Shown: positions 1-12,398 of the stretch, one piece after another
Numbering within the stretch: position 1 is the stretch's first letter
Layout of the letters: each line of letters begins with the position of its first letter
DNA from: Aporrectodea caliginosa
Taxonomy: Eukaryota; Annelida; Clitellata; Crassiclitellata; Lumbricidae
Assembly (NCBI GenBank): GCA_020284085.1
Contig: JACEVL010005024.1
Coordinates: forward strand, 372,001 to 436,000
Direction of reading: 5' to 3'
Length of the DNA: 64,000 nt
Notes under the pieces: generated by a model
Told to the model about the DNA's origin: nothing
What the model saw: only the letters and a program-made list of their open reading frames with translations
Databases searched by the model: none
Program-made: the position numbers and the translations under genes

Positions 1-53
1 ACAGTACCTCGCTACCCATAGACAAAGATGAGGACAAACCAATTATGAGCAAG
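1..53 (+). CDS. ITPR: ITPR exon W1a (3' part), duplicate of W1b
   Basis: The window opens inside an exon. From base 3 the codons read STSLPIDKDEDKPIMSK, then a GT donor (AAG|GTAGAT) at 54, ending in phase 0. This is the MIR-domain segment that in vertebrates reads like VHSTNIPIDKEEEKP. A second version of the same segment lies at 3687-3786 with the same end phase, so W1a and W1b look mutually exclusive. The acceptor of W1a is upstream of the window. Confidence 0.85.
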
Positions 54-3000
54 GTAGATCGACGACGCTGTGATGTAGTAGTCGTCTAGTCGTTATGTCA
101 TGTGGATTCTCCTAATTTCGCTTTTTTCTTCTGCTCTCCCATCTATGCTTTGGTTGAATTTGCTTTGGTTTTGTTTAGCATTTGCCAAATTAGACTCTTA
201 AGAATTTGGCCATTAGCGCAACTCACACTGTCTTTCGTCACATAATTACTGTTGTACTGGGGAAATTACTGCACACAGCCAAGAGTAATATGAGGAAGGT
301 CATGGTAGATATGGCTGAGTGGCTATATGTGCCTATAAGACAATGAATTGTGCCACTTCAGTTCTGTGAGCAATGTTGAGAGTGACAGAGTTAACAGTTG
401 GAAAGGACTGATGATGTAAGATTGATTGGCCAGCTTCACTACATGATAAGGTTGGCAAATGTGTTATTTCCACACTAGTAAAAGAATGTTAATTGATCAA
501 TTTTCAATGTCTTTCTGTTACGAGTACAAACCATTAGCTTTAGTTTTTGAAGTTTATATTGTGATTGGTATTTATTTTCACTTGCATGATAGAAGCCACT
601 TCTTCTGGCTATTTTCTTGGATGGCATATTGCAGTATTTTTTATTTCGTTGTTTGTTGTGGGAGAGTGGTTTTACATTGTATCAAAAGTTTATAATCTCT
701 GCAACAGTCTTACTTTAAGATGAAATTGTCATTAGCATGACTGTATTAAAATAAGAAACAAAGTTGAAAATATATGGTGAGTCTCTAAATAAATTTTAAC
801 TATCTTAAGCTTTAAAATATGTCTAAATTCTAATGATTTTATTTGCAAAAAGCGGCTTAGCAGATTTAATAACTTTTAAAAGTAAAACAATATCAAATGA
901 ATATGAAAGTTTTGTGTCATTGGAATCACTGTGTTTTTGATTCCTGGCTGAAGTTGATTAGATCCTGGCCGACTTTGGAATAGGGATTGTGTAAAATTGT
1001 TATTAGGAATACCTGGCAAATGGCATACCTGCTAAGAAATTGGATGATGTTAACAATATACATATTTATGTAATTACTATCATTGTAATACTATTGTGAA
1101 TACCATTCTGTAAATGCTGTACTTGATTTGAGGGTTTCTGCATGATGACTGAGTTTTTGCATGTGACAGCTTCTCTCCTATGGCTTCTTATCTTCTGAGT
1201 ACTTCATCTGACTATTTACCAGTCCATTGTTTAACTCATTACATTAATTGGTCCATGGTATATTTGGTCTGACTCATCTAGGTCTGGCCAAAGGACATTC
1301 CTACAAAATCTCTCTTCAGGAAATGTTATGTGAATGCTAGATGATGTTATAAATATCTAGCATAGTAACGTCTATAGCACCTGCATTGACGCTGCTCATG
1401 GCTAGAATGAATGATGGTTTTGAATCCAGTGTCTTATCTACCCAGCAGTAAAGACGGCTTTGTGGCATTATTGAGTGGAAAATTCACTGAACTATCAGAC
1501 TGCTGTAGCTTTCACAATACCTACCATTTGGGGCAGGATTATTTCATATGTTCTGTGATTTTATTTTTGTTTCTTATTTTGTTTTGTTTTGTTTTATCAA
1601 ATTCACCACTCTGCGGTTAAATGTTTGGCATTTTTTCTGTTTTGCAAGAACATTTCTTCATAAAAGAATTAAGCAAACAAGCACTGGTACTTTGTATGCT
1701 TAAGTTTGTGTATCTTTGGTTCAAATGAATTGTTTCATGTGGAAAATAGTTATGTCATGTGGCTGAATATTTATTTATCTGTCCTTCAGCTAACAACCAC
1801 TTTGCTAAGTGTTTATCTTGGTGCATTCTTAGTGCACAGACTTGACTGTGTCTGTGTTTCTATGTTTTGAGTGCAAAAAGGTTATTTTAAAAGTGGTACT
1901 GCCATTTTTTAAATTGGAATTTGAGCAACAGCCATTGTTGTACAAAGTCTGGGAAATTAGGGTCAGTGTGAGTAATAAGGCTAATCAGGAAGTTACTGCT
2001 GTAATATGAGATCAATGATGTTTGTTCACAACCCTTTTAAATGTTTTATTGCATAAGGAGACACAAGTCATGGGCTGTGATAATGATGATGAAGCCTAGA
2101 ATCAATGATGATGAGCTTGAAACATAGGTCATGTTTCATTATGTAGCGTTTAGATAGCAGTTTAACGACGAGAGTGTACCAAAAGTGACTGGGAAAGCAA
2201 TGCAGTTCATAGCTACAGTGTTTGGGATGTCTGATGAATGCCTGCAAAACTGAATCAATGTCTGTAGTGAATTTTAACAGACTGTTTACATTTAAAAAAT
2301 TAAAAGTTAAGTTATTTGGTAAAGCCATGCCAAAAAGCAAAGTTCTGCATTAGTGGGTAATCCCGTTAACCTGTTCATCTATCCAAGGTGAATATCTGCG
2401 ACACCAGTCTGGTGTCATCTGGCTTTCACTGTTCTTGTGTCTCGAGTTATTTTTACTGCTGTAATTTACTTTCCAAAACTTATGTTATGAATGTGCTGCT
2501 AGTGTTGTCAATAAAATTTGACATTATGCTTGTAAACATGAAAGTAATTGTAAGCACGTAGAGTCAAAGTGTGTCATATGATTGAGTACAGTATGTGTTG
2601 CTCTGCAAAGTGAATAATGCTCACTGGTAGGTTGGTTGACTGCAATGAAATTGTAGCACATATTGAACTGAGTTCTCTGCTCAACGGGCAATCAGCGCAA
2701 GAGTGACATGTTGCTATAAACATCTGTGTTTATTTGTTAATTACAGTAATCAATTTGGTTAGAGCATGGAGTGTTGTGGTTCTGGCCAAACAGTTCTGTA
2801 CCATTTGTATTTCATGTAAAGATGGTTAGTGATACCAGTCAGAAGTACCGTAATCAATTTGACTGGAGTGTCGAGTGTTAACTGGTGAAACCAGACGGAT
2901 TGACGCATGTGAGACCAGCTTCTGCAAATATCCCATACGTGGAAGAAAGTGAAAAGATTTATAGATCACATGAACATACTTTGAGAAGGACATGATATAA

Positions 3001-3686
3001 TGGCTTTACTGAATACGCCGGGATTCAGATGTGGACTGAGAGGTGAAATGCAGTCTTCCAACCACCTGGCCATCTGTTTCCTGTTCGTTACATAGGATGG
3101 ATCTCTGTGTGTTGTATCTCTTTCAGTTGGATTATCGGTGTAGCTTATTATGATTTCAGATGGCTGGTCAGCATGTGTTACGTTCGGTTTTGTGTATAAT
3201 ACACATTGTTTTACTGTTTCATTGTGTGTAGTTTACACAGGCATTTTATTCCGTGTTTGATACTTTATACGAGCAAGAGTGCATTTTGCTCAGTGGTTGG
3301 GCAGCTCATTCTTATAAATAATGGAATGACAGTTAAGCAATTCATGGTGTGTCATTGAAACTTCTATTGGAGGACACATTGCAAATTGCTTGCTTTCCTT
3401 TATTTATGTAAGAATTAACTCTTAAGTTGTGCACGCATGGTTGCAAATTTCATAGATAAAAGACAGTTTAGATTTGACTGCAACAGCTTTTGTTTTTTTT
3501 GCTCTTAGAAGTGTAGGAATTTTGTTTTGTTTTAACGTTTAAATTTAAGTTTAAGTGACATGTTGTAGATATGATTTCTGGTTCATGTATTAGTTTGGTT
3601 TTATTGTCTTGTTGCTACTTTTCTTTTTCTTTTGGTTTTCTTTCGATGGCCATTTGCATGTGCTTGTTTTTCTGTTTCCTGTATAG
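54..3686. other. Intron between W1a and W1b
   Basis: 3.6 kb, AT-rich. No repeat with clear boundaries and no further copy of the W1 segment seen. Any paired RNA element controlling exclusive splicing would most likely lie here or in 3787-5650. Confidence 0.6.
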
Positions 3687-3786
3687 TACTGCGTTCGTTC
3701 GTTTGCACCATCTCTGCACAAATACGTGGGTTCATAGTTCCACAATCCCAATAGATGTATCTGAAGAGAAACCCATTATGCACAAG
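3687..3786 (+). CDS. ITPR: ITPR exon W1b, end of MIR region
   Basis: The acceptor is TTTCCTGTATAG. One base completes a split codon, then [18 protein letters not shown] and so on to KPIMHK, followed by donor AAG|GTACTA. It is 100 nt, phase 2 in and phase 0 out. LCTNTWVHS is a hallmark of the last MIR repeat of IP3 receptors. It joins in frame to W2 ([16 protein letters not shown]). Its last 18 residues match W1a at 11 positions. Confidence 0.93.
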
Positions 3787-5650
3787 GTACTACACTATTA
3801 ATCTCATGTTCATTTTAGACTGCGCATTGCTGGCCTTCTAGAAAAAACTTCCTGTGGCAGTTTGGTTAGAACTTATAAACCTCTCAAGTAAATACTGTAT
3901 TGGTGGAAAGAAGTGGTGGTAGGAATCATTACTTGACATATCCATCAGCATTTCTTGTGACATTCTATTTGGGAGTAGATGGATACATGTAGATTAGCAC
4001 AGATTAGCTTATAGCAGGTTGGAAACATTTTATAAATGATAGGTTGCAAAATTGCCTTAAACCCTTGTGCATTTTGCTTCAGAGCAGTTTCATCATTGTG
4101 TTTTTTAAGCAAGTGCTTAAAAGGGGGTACTTTATTAAGTGCATGATCTTTAAGGTGCTTAAATGGTGAATTTGGGTCACGATAAGCTATCTGGTAAATG
4201 CTATGCATGTGAGTCATGAAGATGCACTGCAATGCATTGCATCACATGACGACAGAGGATTCCTCAGTTTCTTCTGATGCATGAACTTAGAAGTTATGGC
4301 TTCTATCAGTGATGTTGGCTTGATTTACTTTGGTGCAAACAGTACCTGCCTCTGTATGTGTCCTCCGTCCATCCTTTCTTTTGAATTGCTTTTGCATGAT
4401 GAAGTTTCCTACAGCCATTGAATCCTTGATGTGCTTATAGCCAAGAGGATTGCACAAAACACATGTACTTGGAAATTCTTACATCAGGACAGCTTGTGAT
4501 GTATTTGGACTATGTAAGCAGATGGGGTGGATTGTACACACACTTTGTGAAGCATATGGTCCTAACTAATAGGATGAAAATCTAGCTACATATGTGACTG
4601 GGGAAGTAAGAGGTCTTGTAAGCATTTATTAATGCACATAGCAGCAATAGTTCTTTGAAGTCAGTGGGTTTCCTCGTCTTTCGACTGGTGCACAGACGTC
4701 TACAGTAAGGGAAAGATGACTGTCGTGATTGTGATGCATCTATCCTAGTCATTGCACTGCTACTCAGAGGTAGGTCTTGTGTCCTGCTTCTTCCAGCCAG
4801 CACGACGATGGCAGTCTGACAGCTAGATTTGAGAACGACCTATTCCCATATGCTGAAGTAACAGTGTCACAAGACACTCAAGGATAACATCAGATGAAAC
4901 GCAAACCTGCAAGAAATTGCAGTCATCAAAATGATCACTTCATTTGATCTGTGCATTAAAAGCAGAGCAGTTGAGTTTCAACAATTGCAAGCCATTGGCT
5001 GGGCAATGATTAGACTTTGATTCTGTGGCACTAGGGATATTTACTGAAGCAAAATAGGTTTCTTGTTCCTAGGTGAGGATTTGTAAGACATGTCTATGAT
5101 TGATTTATGAATAATTATAGGGTAGTAGCTTTTATGAAAAATTATTATGATTGTAACAATTAGTTGAAACATTAGCCGTGTTGTAGGCTACAGCTAAGAA
5201 AGAAAGCGGCGACATTTTTGTGACAGTCTTGCAAAAGTTTTGTATTTATGGTTCAATTTCTTGGTTGTAAGTTATTTAAAAATTAGTACTTATATTTATT
5301 TAAGTTACATTTACACTCTGCTCTGCTTGACAAGAAGTGGTGTTATGTTCCCTAAAGCTATTAACTTAACACAGCATACTGGTTAACACACTTTACAAGA
5401 ACTGCCATGTTGCGCTAAATATTGACTTTTTCAGCATTATTCCTTTTAGCATATGGCTGGTTTATATGCTGTATGAAAAGGCATTTAAGGCATGTCCTCT
5501 GATGACTTCACTTTAACGAGTCCACACCTTGTGTGTCTGTGTTTGGTTTTTATTGCTACTTAAAGTGCTAAGTGATTTTTTAGGTTGTGTGAGCTCTTGA
5601 CCAATTTCATAACTTATTTTGATGTTGACAGCGTTCCTTTCATTTCTTAG
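3787..5650. other. Intron between W1b and W2
   Basis: 1.9 kb with no recognised gene or repeat. Confidence 0.6.
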
Positions 5651-5811
5651 GTTGGCTGTGCAGCCATTAAAGAGGACAAGGAGGCATTTGCCATCGTACC
5701 GGTGTCCCCACAAGAAGTCCGAGATCTTGACTTTGCCAATGATGCCAGCAAAGTCTTGGCTTCCATTGCTGCCAAAATGGAACAGGGAATTACAGCACAG
5801 AATGACAAGCG
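5651..5811 (+). CDS. ITPR: ITPR exon W2, IP3-binding core start
   Basis: Begins after TTTCTTAG with [18 protein letters not shown] and continues with [20 protein letters not shown], near-identical to the vertebrate family. It bridges the MIR beta-trefoil and the alpha-helical half of the IP3-binding core. It ends in phase 2 (AAG CG|GTTGGT), and the next exon completes an Arg codon. 161 nt. Confidence 0.96.
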
Positions 5812-6718
5812 GTTGGTGATTTTCCCATGCAATGATTTGTCACTGCATTCTCCGCTCTGGACCTAAGCCAATTCACAGTGCTTATGTCATTCGAATGAGC
5901 CACTCCTAATATATCCGTGTCTCTGAGATGATTGCGTCATTGCTGTCATGATCTGCAACCACCACTTTGTCATGGAACTTGGGCTCTTTGGTCACTATAG
6001 CATTGTGCTTTTTAGAGCATGAAATTGGTAATGTGGGTTGTGTGAGTTCTTTCCTTATGAAGTGACTCGTTGCAGGTAGGTGACGTGATGCACTTGGAGT
6101 TGCATCATTCTGGTTCAGAACCACAAAGTGTTTGGTTTGACATTTGTGAGCAAAGTGAGAATGCTTGTAGGTGTTTCAGTTGTTCTTTGCAAACAAAACC
6201 GTGACTGCTTCTTATCAGACGTTGGGCTACTTGTTTGGATTGGTTTTAAATTCTGCTAGCTGAACGGGCTTCTAATTTAATTTAAATTTAAATTGCAACA
6301 GTTGTATTTTGCCATTCCCTGTTGTAATACAGATCTGATATTGCTGCTACCAGAAGACAATGCAGCCAGCATGAAAGGTGTTGTAGAATTAGTTCTCCAA
6401 TGCCTCCAACTGTCTTGGTTTCAGTTGAGAATGCCCTGGTTTCCAGCCGATTTGATGACTGCAACTTGCTTGTTATCGGTTTTACTAAGAGGGATCTGAA
6501 CGAGCTGCAAATTGTTGAAAATTCTCTGGGCAGAGCCCTAACAAAGACCCATAAATATTGGCATATCTCATACAATGACTTTCGTTGCATTCGTGACCAC
6601 TGAGCATGGAATCCAGTTGCAAATCTATCTTGTAGTTAACAAAGTATTGCATTTAAATCAGAAATGGAAGACAATGTCTATGAGATGTTAATTATTTTGC
6701 ATGGCATTTATATTTCAG

Positions 6719-6860
6719 TCTTGTCATTCAACTCTTGGCTGACATCATTTACTTTGTCGCCTACCAGGAGAGCACTGGAACAGATCCATTTGATGTTGAA
6801 CTAACCCACTCAGACCGAGAAAGACCAAAGCTTCTGCGAGAACAGAACATTCTTAAACAG
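6719..6860 (+). CDS. ITPR: ITPR exon W3, IP3-contacting arginine/lysine cluster
   Basis: The acceptor is TATATTTCAG and the donor CAG|GTGAGG; 142 nt, out phase 0. It encodes LVIQLLADIIYFVAYQES, then DRERPKLLREQNILKQ. In vertebrate ITPR1 the equivalent RERQKLMRE contributes R504, K508 and R511, which hold the IP3 phosphates. All three basic residues are kept here, so ligand binding is expected to be intact. Confidence 0.96.
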
Positions 6861-6999
6861 GTGAGGACAGTTTTTAGCAGCAGTGTAGTGATAAGTATCT
6901 AAATATAGTTGTAATTAATGTAGTTTACTTAATGCAGGTCACACTTGAATGCTTATTAATCATAGGTTGAGTATGTTATGTATTGTTGTTTGTTTACAG

Positions 7000-7158
7000 A
7001 TTTTTAAGATTCTGAAGGCTCCATTTGCAGACACTGGCAGTGGAGAGATGCTGCTGATGGATGATCTCTCCGATCAGAAACACAGTCACCTCAAGCAAAT
7101 CTGCCGGCTCTGCTATCGAACACTCAAACTTTCACAACACGACTACCGCAAAAACCAA
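7000..7158 (+). CDS. ITPR: ITPR exon W4, IP3-binding core (DYRKNQ)
   Basis: [15 protein letters not shown] through [20 protein letters not shown]; 159 nt, phase 0 at both ends. The terminal YRK corresponds to Y567, R568 and K569 of ITPR1, the other main IP3 phosphate contacts. The donor is CAA|GTATTT, weaker than consensus. Confidence 0.96.
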
Positions 7159-7217
7159 GTATTTATAATTGTTGCTATAACTCTTATTTGGTTTTAACTC
7201 TGTTTGTATGTATATAT

Positions 7218-7761
7218 TGGGGTGGGCAACAAATTAAAAATTGTAATTTAAAATAATCTATATGATTAAAGCTTTTAACGCACATGATTAATTTTTAAGT
7301 GTTAGGTACTTTTAAAAATGATGCAGACTTGGGTGTCTAACTGATCTACCTGATCTGATGTACATTTTAAGACCATTTGAAAATGTGTGCTAGTCAAAGT
7401 CAAATGCAGCTGTTGTTCAAACATAAGCAACCTATAGGAAAATCATAGATTTTTATCGACCTTATTAACGATGAAGTTATTGAGTGAATATTATTAAATT
7501 AAAATGTGTTGTGGAGCCAGAAATTTATAAATTAAATTATTTCAGTTGTAGGACTGCAATCTTAATAAGGGCATGCTTGTTAGGAATTGTTGGAACTGTT
7601 GACTAGTATATTTGATTGCCTGATTAACAAGTTACTGAGTAACGGCCTATTGATGTTGATTTGACTTCCACATTTAGTAACTGTTCAGTTTGAGTTGTCT
7701 GATGAGTAAGAGATTAATTAACGATGATTACCTTATAATTGCTGTTAAATGCCCAGCCCTA
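7218..7761. mobile_element. hAT-like non-autonomous element
   Basis: Ends are TGGGGTGGGCAAC and GCCCAGCCCTA, flanked by an exact 8-bp duplication GTATATAT (7210-7217 and 7762-7769). The 544-bp AT-rich interior has no transposase. 8-bp duplication and ends of this type suit hAT. The end type is shared with 29242-30055. Confidence 0.85.
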
Positions 7762-7821
7762 GTATATATGTATCAGGACAAGATCAAATGTAGTGCATTT
7801 TAACACTTGAACAATAAGCAA

Positions 7822-8460
7822 CGTTGTCGGCCCCAGTAGCTTTTAGTCAAACGGCCTCTCATATCGGTTTAAGTGTTAGGCCCCTCGCAAAATATCCCAT
7901 GTAGTACTTGGGTGTTGGATTGGTGAAAAAAATTCTTTGCGTAAATAGAACGGATTGGTAAAACCAGTTTACATTGCCAAATAATTATTTTATGTGGTCA
8001 GTTTAAAATGCAGCTGGTTGTTGAAAAAATTTTGGCATTAAAATGGAAGTTATATGAAAAATCATAGATTTTTTATAGAAGTTTATCAATGATAGTTGTC
8101 ATTGAAAGAATATTAAATAATTAAATACGCCAACCAGTTAGAGTCAGAAAATTGGTCCCCGCAGTTAAGTTGTCCCGCTCAGTTGTAGGCCTACATTTCT
8201 TCATAGTTTGCCAGTGTATGTTAAAAGTACTTGGAACTGTTGGATATATTTGTATGGGGCTGATATGTAATGGGACAGATATGACTGGGGCCGATATGAC
8301 TTCCACAATTATGACTGGGCAGTTATGAGTTGTCTGATGAGTGGGGAGATTTACGGGGCGATTTGACTGCTGTTTTTCGAGGCCATTTTGACCTGTTTTG
8401 TCGGGGCCGTTTTGTCGGGGCCGATTTGTAATGGGCCGTTCTGACGGGTCACCGTTATTG
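7822..8460. mobile_element. Second, diverged relative of the 7218-7761 element
   Basis: Interior segments repeat those of the previous element in the same order (ATGCAGCTG, AAAATCATAGATTTTT, GGAACTGTTG, GACTTCCACA, GTTGTCTGATGAG), but the outer parts are rich in TCGGGGCCG/CGGCCCC units. Exact boundaries not determined. Confidence 0.55.
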
Positions 8461-8572
8461 CTAGTGACTTATCTCAGGTGTTTGAGTGATACACTTTATG
8501 TGCTCTTGTAAAATGGCATTGGTTTGTACACATAATCATATTCCTAATAGTAATTTTGTTGTTTCTTTAAAG

Positions 8573-8745
8573 GAATACATTGCCAAAGAATTTCCCTTCA
8601 TGCAGAAACAGATTGGATATGATGTCTTAGCCGAAGAAACCATTACTGCTCTCCTTCATAACAACCGTAAACTTCTTGAAAAACACATTACTGCCAATGA
8701 GATTGAGACGTTTGTTAATCTCGTACGAGCAAAGAAGGAACCAAG
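8573..8745 (+). CDS. ITPR: ITPR exon W5, with GC donor
   Basis: [18 protein letters not shown], then [14 protein letters not shown] and [11 protein letters not shown]. This is the C-terminal edge of the IP3-binding core and start of the RIH solenoid. No GT occurs at the required position: coding ends CCA AG followed by GCAAGA, a canonical GC donor, and W6 supplies the A that completes Arg. 173 nt. Confidence 0.95.
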
Positions 8746-9639
8746 GCAAGAATTGCAGACTTTGTCAGACTTCTGCTGATTGGCTTAGGGATTAAGACTG
8801 CAGAATATCCTTTCAAAAGCAGTGGATTATGATCCAGACTTGTCATGGTTTTCAGAAAAGTCCACAAACATTCTCTTACTCAGAAAATAATACCACTCTG
8901 GCTGTTTCTAAAGTTGTTGAAGCAAATATGCTTTATATGATATACATAATTTCTGAAGAATTGGCCATTTGAGGCAGGTCATTGTAACTGCTTTTCATGT
9001 TACTTTAACCCAGTCACAGCTAATTTCTGACTGCTGAAGAATGTTTTAGTGGAAATTGTGCTGGGGATTGTGAGCTGGTGTGATGCTAAAAAGGATGAAT
9101 TTACAGGGCAGTCCCATTAATGCATGGCAGTTTACACATGAATTCACTTAACATGCAGTCAGTCCATGCCTCCCAACACCACCTGTTTAACACTTGGGAC
9201 CCATTAGCATGCAGTACAAGGAACTTGCTGTGTAGCAGGCTGGATAAGCTGTGCACAGCTGCCTGCGTACGGACCAGGCAATTGTTGCTAGCGGCAGCTC
9301 TGCTTGTAGTGGGCAGTACGTTTCCAAAGCAGATGATCCTACAGGTAATACATGTGTATAGATCTGCACCTGTGTCTACTCTCAACACCTAATTGCAGCT
9401 GTAACAGATAAATTAAGGTACTTACGCCCTTCCCTCTCACTTCCAGCCCACTTACCGTAATTAATACCTGCCTTTATGGGCCATCTCAGCCTAAGGTGAC
9501 AACAGCTGTTTCCCTATGATTGGCAGTTCAAGCCCCTTTGAAATAATGTCTGGAAACAGTCATTATAATATTTGTTTATTAATTCAAGCTGACAAGTATT
9601 CAGTAAGATTAAATTATATAGTATTAGCAGATGATAACA

Positions 9640-9795
9640 AGTCTAAAAGGAGTCGAATTTAACTGTATGGCAGCCTGCAAAGCGCCCATCTGTTGTAGTG
9701 CTCATTTAACAGTCGCCCCTAGGGAGTGGAAGGCTAAGTCAACCTTTTGGGGCTAGTGGGTATCGAACCTGTGGACCTCAAAGCTAATTTCATTT
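9640..9795 (-). repeat. tRNA-derived SINE fragment
   Basis: On the minus strand the sequence contains GGTTCGATACCCACTAG, a good polymerase III B box. Length and 3' end not determined. Confidence 0.45.
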
Positions 9796-9844
9796 ATTCA
9801 TTTGCATGCAAATGAGCGATAACAATAAACTGGTTTGCTTTTAG

Positions 9845-9980
9845 ATTCCTTGACTACCTTTCCGATCTGTGTGTGTCAAACAATGTTGCAATTGCTGTGA
9901 CGCAGGAGCTCATCTGCAAATCAGTTCTTGCTGAGAAAAATCTTGACATTCTCATTGAAACGCGTATTCAAAAGACACAG
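9845..9980 (+). CDS. ITPR: ITPR exon W6
   Basis: [20 protein letters not shown] then [20 protein letters not shown], in the first RIH / armadillo region. The acceptor is TTTTAG. The exon runs to IQKTQ followed by GTCTCT, a poor donor but the one that joins in phase 0 to W7. 136 nt. Confidence 0.93.
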
Positions 9981-10587
9981 GTCTCTTTCACAATGTTCTT
10001 TCTCTTTCTATAAGAAGGACAAGGTAATACAGTTATTGCATAAATGCTAGAGCACCCATGTCTTTATGTTGAGCTTATAATTCAGATGACATAATGGCTT
10101 CTTATCAGCCATTTTTCCAGGTTGGTTGATGATGACAACCATCCTCAGATGTAATTATATTCTATCATTTATTTTTTCCAACTTATTTTTCTTGTAGTTT
10201 TACGTTTCTACAACCCTGTGTAAGATTTTATGAAATATTAGGTATTCTGACATAAAATTTAATATTAAATATTAGATATTATTACATCAGATTATAACAG
10301 GTGATGTTATGTGGTGATGACAGCAGTTGATCTCTGGCATATGCAGAGAAGAAGTAATTGGCATGGATCAGCTGCTGTCGTTTGGATGGACTGCTGAAGT
10401 TTTTCTAGACATTATTGCAGCTCTTGTAGGACTTCTTACTTCATTCAAAGCTACTTGTATATTTAGATGATTTCAGTATGTCTATTTGACTGGCAGTTGA
10501 CTGGTTTTCATCTTTACCAGCAACAGTTGGATGCTGTAGACACTGGAGAGGGTGAAGTTCAGTTTGGCAAATGGAATTATTTCTTAG

Positions 10588-10805
10588 GTTGAGGTGGAGA
10601 TGGAGATTGAGCAGCGTGATGGAAGTGACCGTAGTTCAAGACAGCCAATCATCACTCTGGAAGAGGAAGAGGATGTTGTGCTCTACTGGGACCAGGGCAG
10701 GAAGCATAAGAGCATCCGGGAGCTTTCCATTGGAGCTGGAGGTCCTGCAATGGGAAGCCTTGAGGAAAAGAACCAGGAAGACCAGGATGTTCTCAAGTAC
10801 TATCG
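10588..10805 (+). CDS. ITPR: ITPR exon W7
   Basis: An acidic, diverged start (VEVEMEIEQRDGSD) is followed by EEEEDVVLYWDQGRKHKSIR and the conserved DQDVLKYYR. The LYW and YYR landmarks align with the vertebrate EVWLFW and DVLSYYR. 218 nt; the out phase 2 Arg codon is completed by W8. The donor GTGGGT is acceptable. Confidence 0.93.
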
Positions 10806-10974
10806 GTGGGTGGTATTACCATGCTGATTTTCTTTTATGTTTGGTGAGAGTGACATTCCCAGCCACAATACTTAAAATCAGTTCTTATTCCACAGACTTG
10901 TCTCTCTTCAATGAGGTCATCTAATTATCTTTGGTCATACCTAAATCAAGAACAGTTCTTGGTGAATGAACTTT

Positions 10975-11430
10975 TGGTTGCTGGACCTACTTCTTGGAAC
11001 TCTATCCCTGTTTGTGTGTGTTTTGCTCAGTCACTTGTGTCATTTTTTTTCTCAACTTAAAACTTACCTCTTTCAAATTGCTTATCCACCATCGGCTGCC
11101 TCGCTATCTTACGGACTGATTTTTTAAGTTGACATGATTATGGCTTGGTTGTGGTGTGCCACCGGTTGATGCCTTGTGCATTAGACACCAGTACAATAGA
11201 AGTTACTAATGAAGTTTTTCTGGTCTCTTGTGGTTCTCCATGGAGCAGTCTTCCCGACCATCGGCTGAACGCTCCAATCTGACGGACTGATCGAATTTCA
11301 GCTCAAGACCTATCTTTGTAAAGTATCACGTGACTGTCATTGACTTTTAACTCATATACAGTGCATTTTCCTTTGGCCTTGGCTGTGCTATGGCACTATA
11401 CAAATCATCTTATTATTATATTTAGTATTA
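10975..11430 (+). repeat. LINE 3' ends (CR1/L2-like) with ATT tail
   Basis: Translated remnants resemble the C-terminal GP.SWNSLP...FK..LKT motif of LINE ORF2 twice, followed by the dispersed end GGCCTTGGCTGTGCTATGGC and a (TTA)n tail. The same end recurs at 28590, 55325 and, reversed, near 15750-15800. Confidence 0.6.
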
Positions 11431-12028
11431 TTATTATGATCAAAGATTGATGGGGATAACTATTACAGGTTTACATAAGGAGTTTACTGTTATAAGTCAA
11501 TATTCATCTCTGTATTAACCAAGTCAAGACAGCTGCCAGGGAGGGGTATGAGTGGGGATAGTGACATATGCAGACAGAAGATACCAAGATTTGTGAAAGC
11601 CAGTTAGAAGTAGCGAGTTTTGAGGTGTTTATTGACCTTGGCCTTGGCTGTGTTGGAGTTCAAGCATTGGAGGAACATTGGTAGTCCTTGTGGATTTTTC
11701 AGGTCACCTGTTACATTGTGCTTTTCATGCGACCAGGGTTTCAAGAAGGATTGCAATTTGCTTAATAAGTTACAAAGATGGTGATGAAGATCTAAGAAAA
11801 GAAACTGAGAGAGATCTGAAAGAAGCTATTCTGATTGATTAGTTTTAATTGATTACTATGATGAGAAAACCCAGGAAGATGGCTCTAAGTTGGAGGAAGA
11901 TGGCCTTTGGAACAAAACAAAAAGTAATGATGTGACAAAGTCTGACAAATTGATTGAATGACAGGTTGACTGTTCTTCTGGATGACTTGTTAATTAAGCA
12001 GTGGCATTGGTTTATTGACTGATTCTAG

Positions 12029-12124
12029 ACATCAGCTGGATCTGTTCTCCCATATGTGTTTGGACCGACAGTATCTTGCCATCAACACACTTTCTGGTCA
12101 GCTGGACATTGATCTTATCCTGAG
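12029..12124 (+). CDS. ITPR: ITPR exon W8
   Basis: [20 protein letters not shown], then [11 protein letters not shown]; highly conserved solenoid segment. 96 nt. The donor AG|GTAAGT is a perfect consensus; in and out phase 2. Confidence 0.96.
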
Positions 12125-12352
12125 GTAAGTTTGTAATTCATATCTAAATTTGCTCATTCATTTGTTCTTCAGTTACTCATTCATGCATTATATCTTTCCA
12201 TTGTTTATTCAGAAGAATGGCTGTCTGATACAAGTGCTTTTTGCATGCTGAATCATTTTTTCTTCATTTCTTAATTTGTTGGTGTGCATGGTCACTCTCT
12301 TGCCCATTTGCCTATTCATGTATATATGAACACTTCATTAATTTTGCTATCG

Positions 12353-12398
12353 TTTCTTCATTCATTCATTCATTCATTCATTCATTCATTCATTCACT
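12353..12398. repeat. (ATTC)n microsatellite
   Basis: About ten tandem ATTC units. Confidence 0.9.

Noticed and set aside
3945..4232. 95-codon minus-strand open frame
   Set aside because: No motif, no codon bias, lies in an intron; chance.
6288..6603. Overlapping open frames on both strands between W2 and W3
   Set aside because: No homology to the receptor, no suitable splice sites, probable chance.
10521..10570. Possible exon after TTTACCAG encoding QQLDAVDTGEGEVQ before W7
   Set aside because: The reading ends without a usable donor in phase 0, and a direct extension into W7 is out of frame (67 bases).
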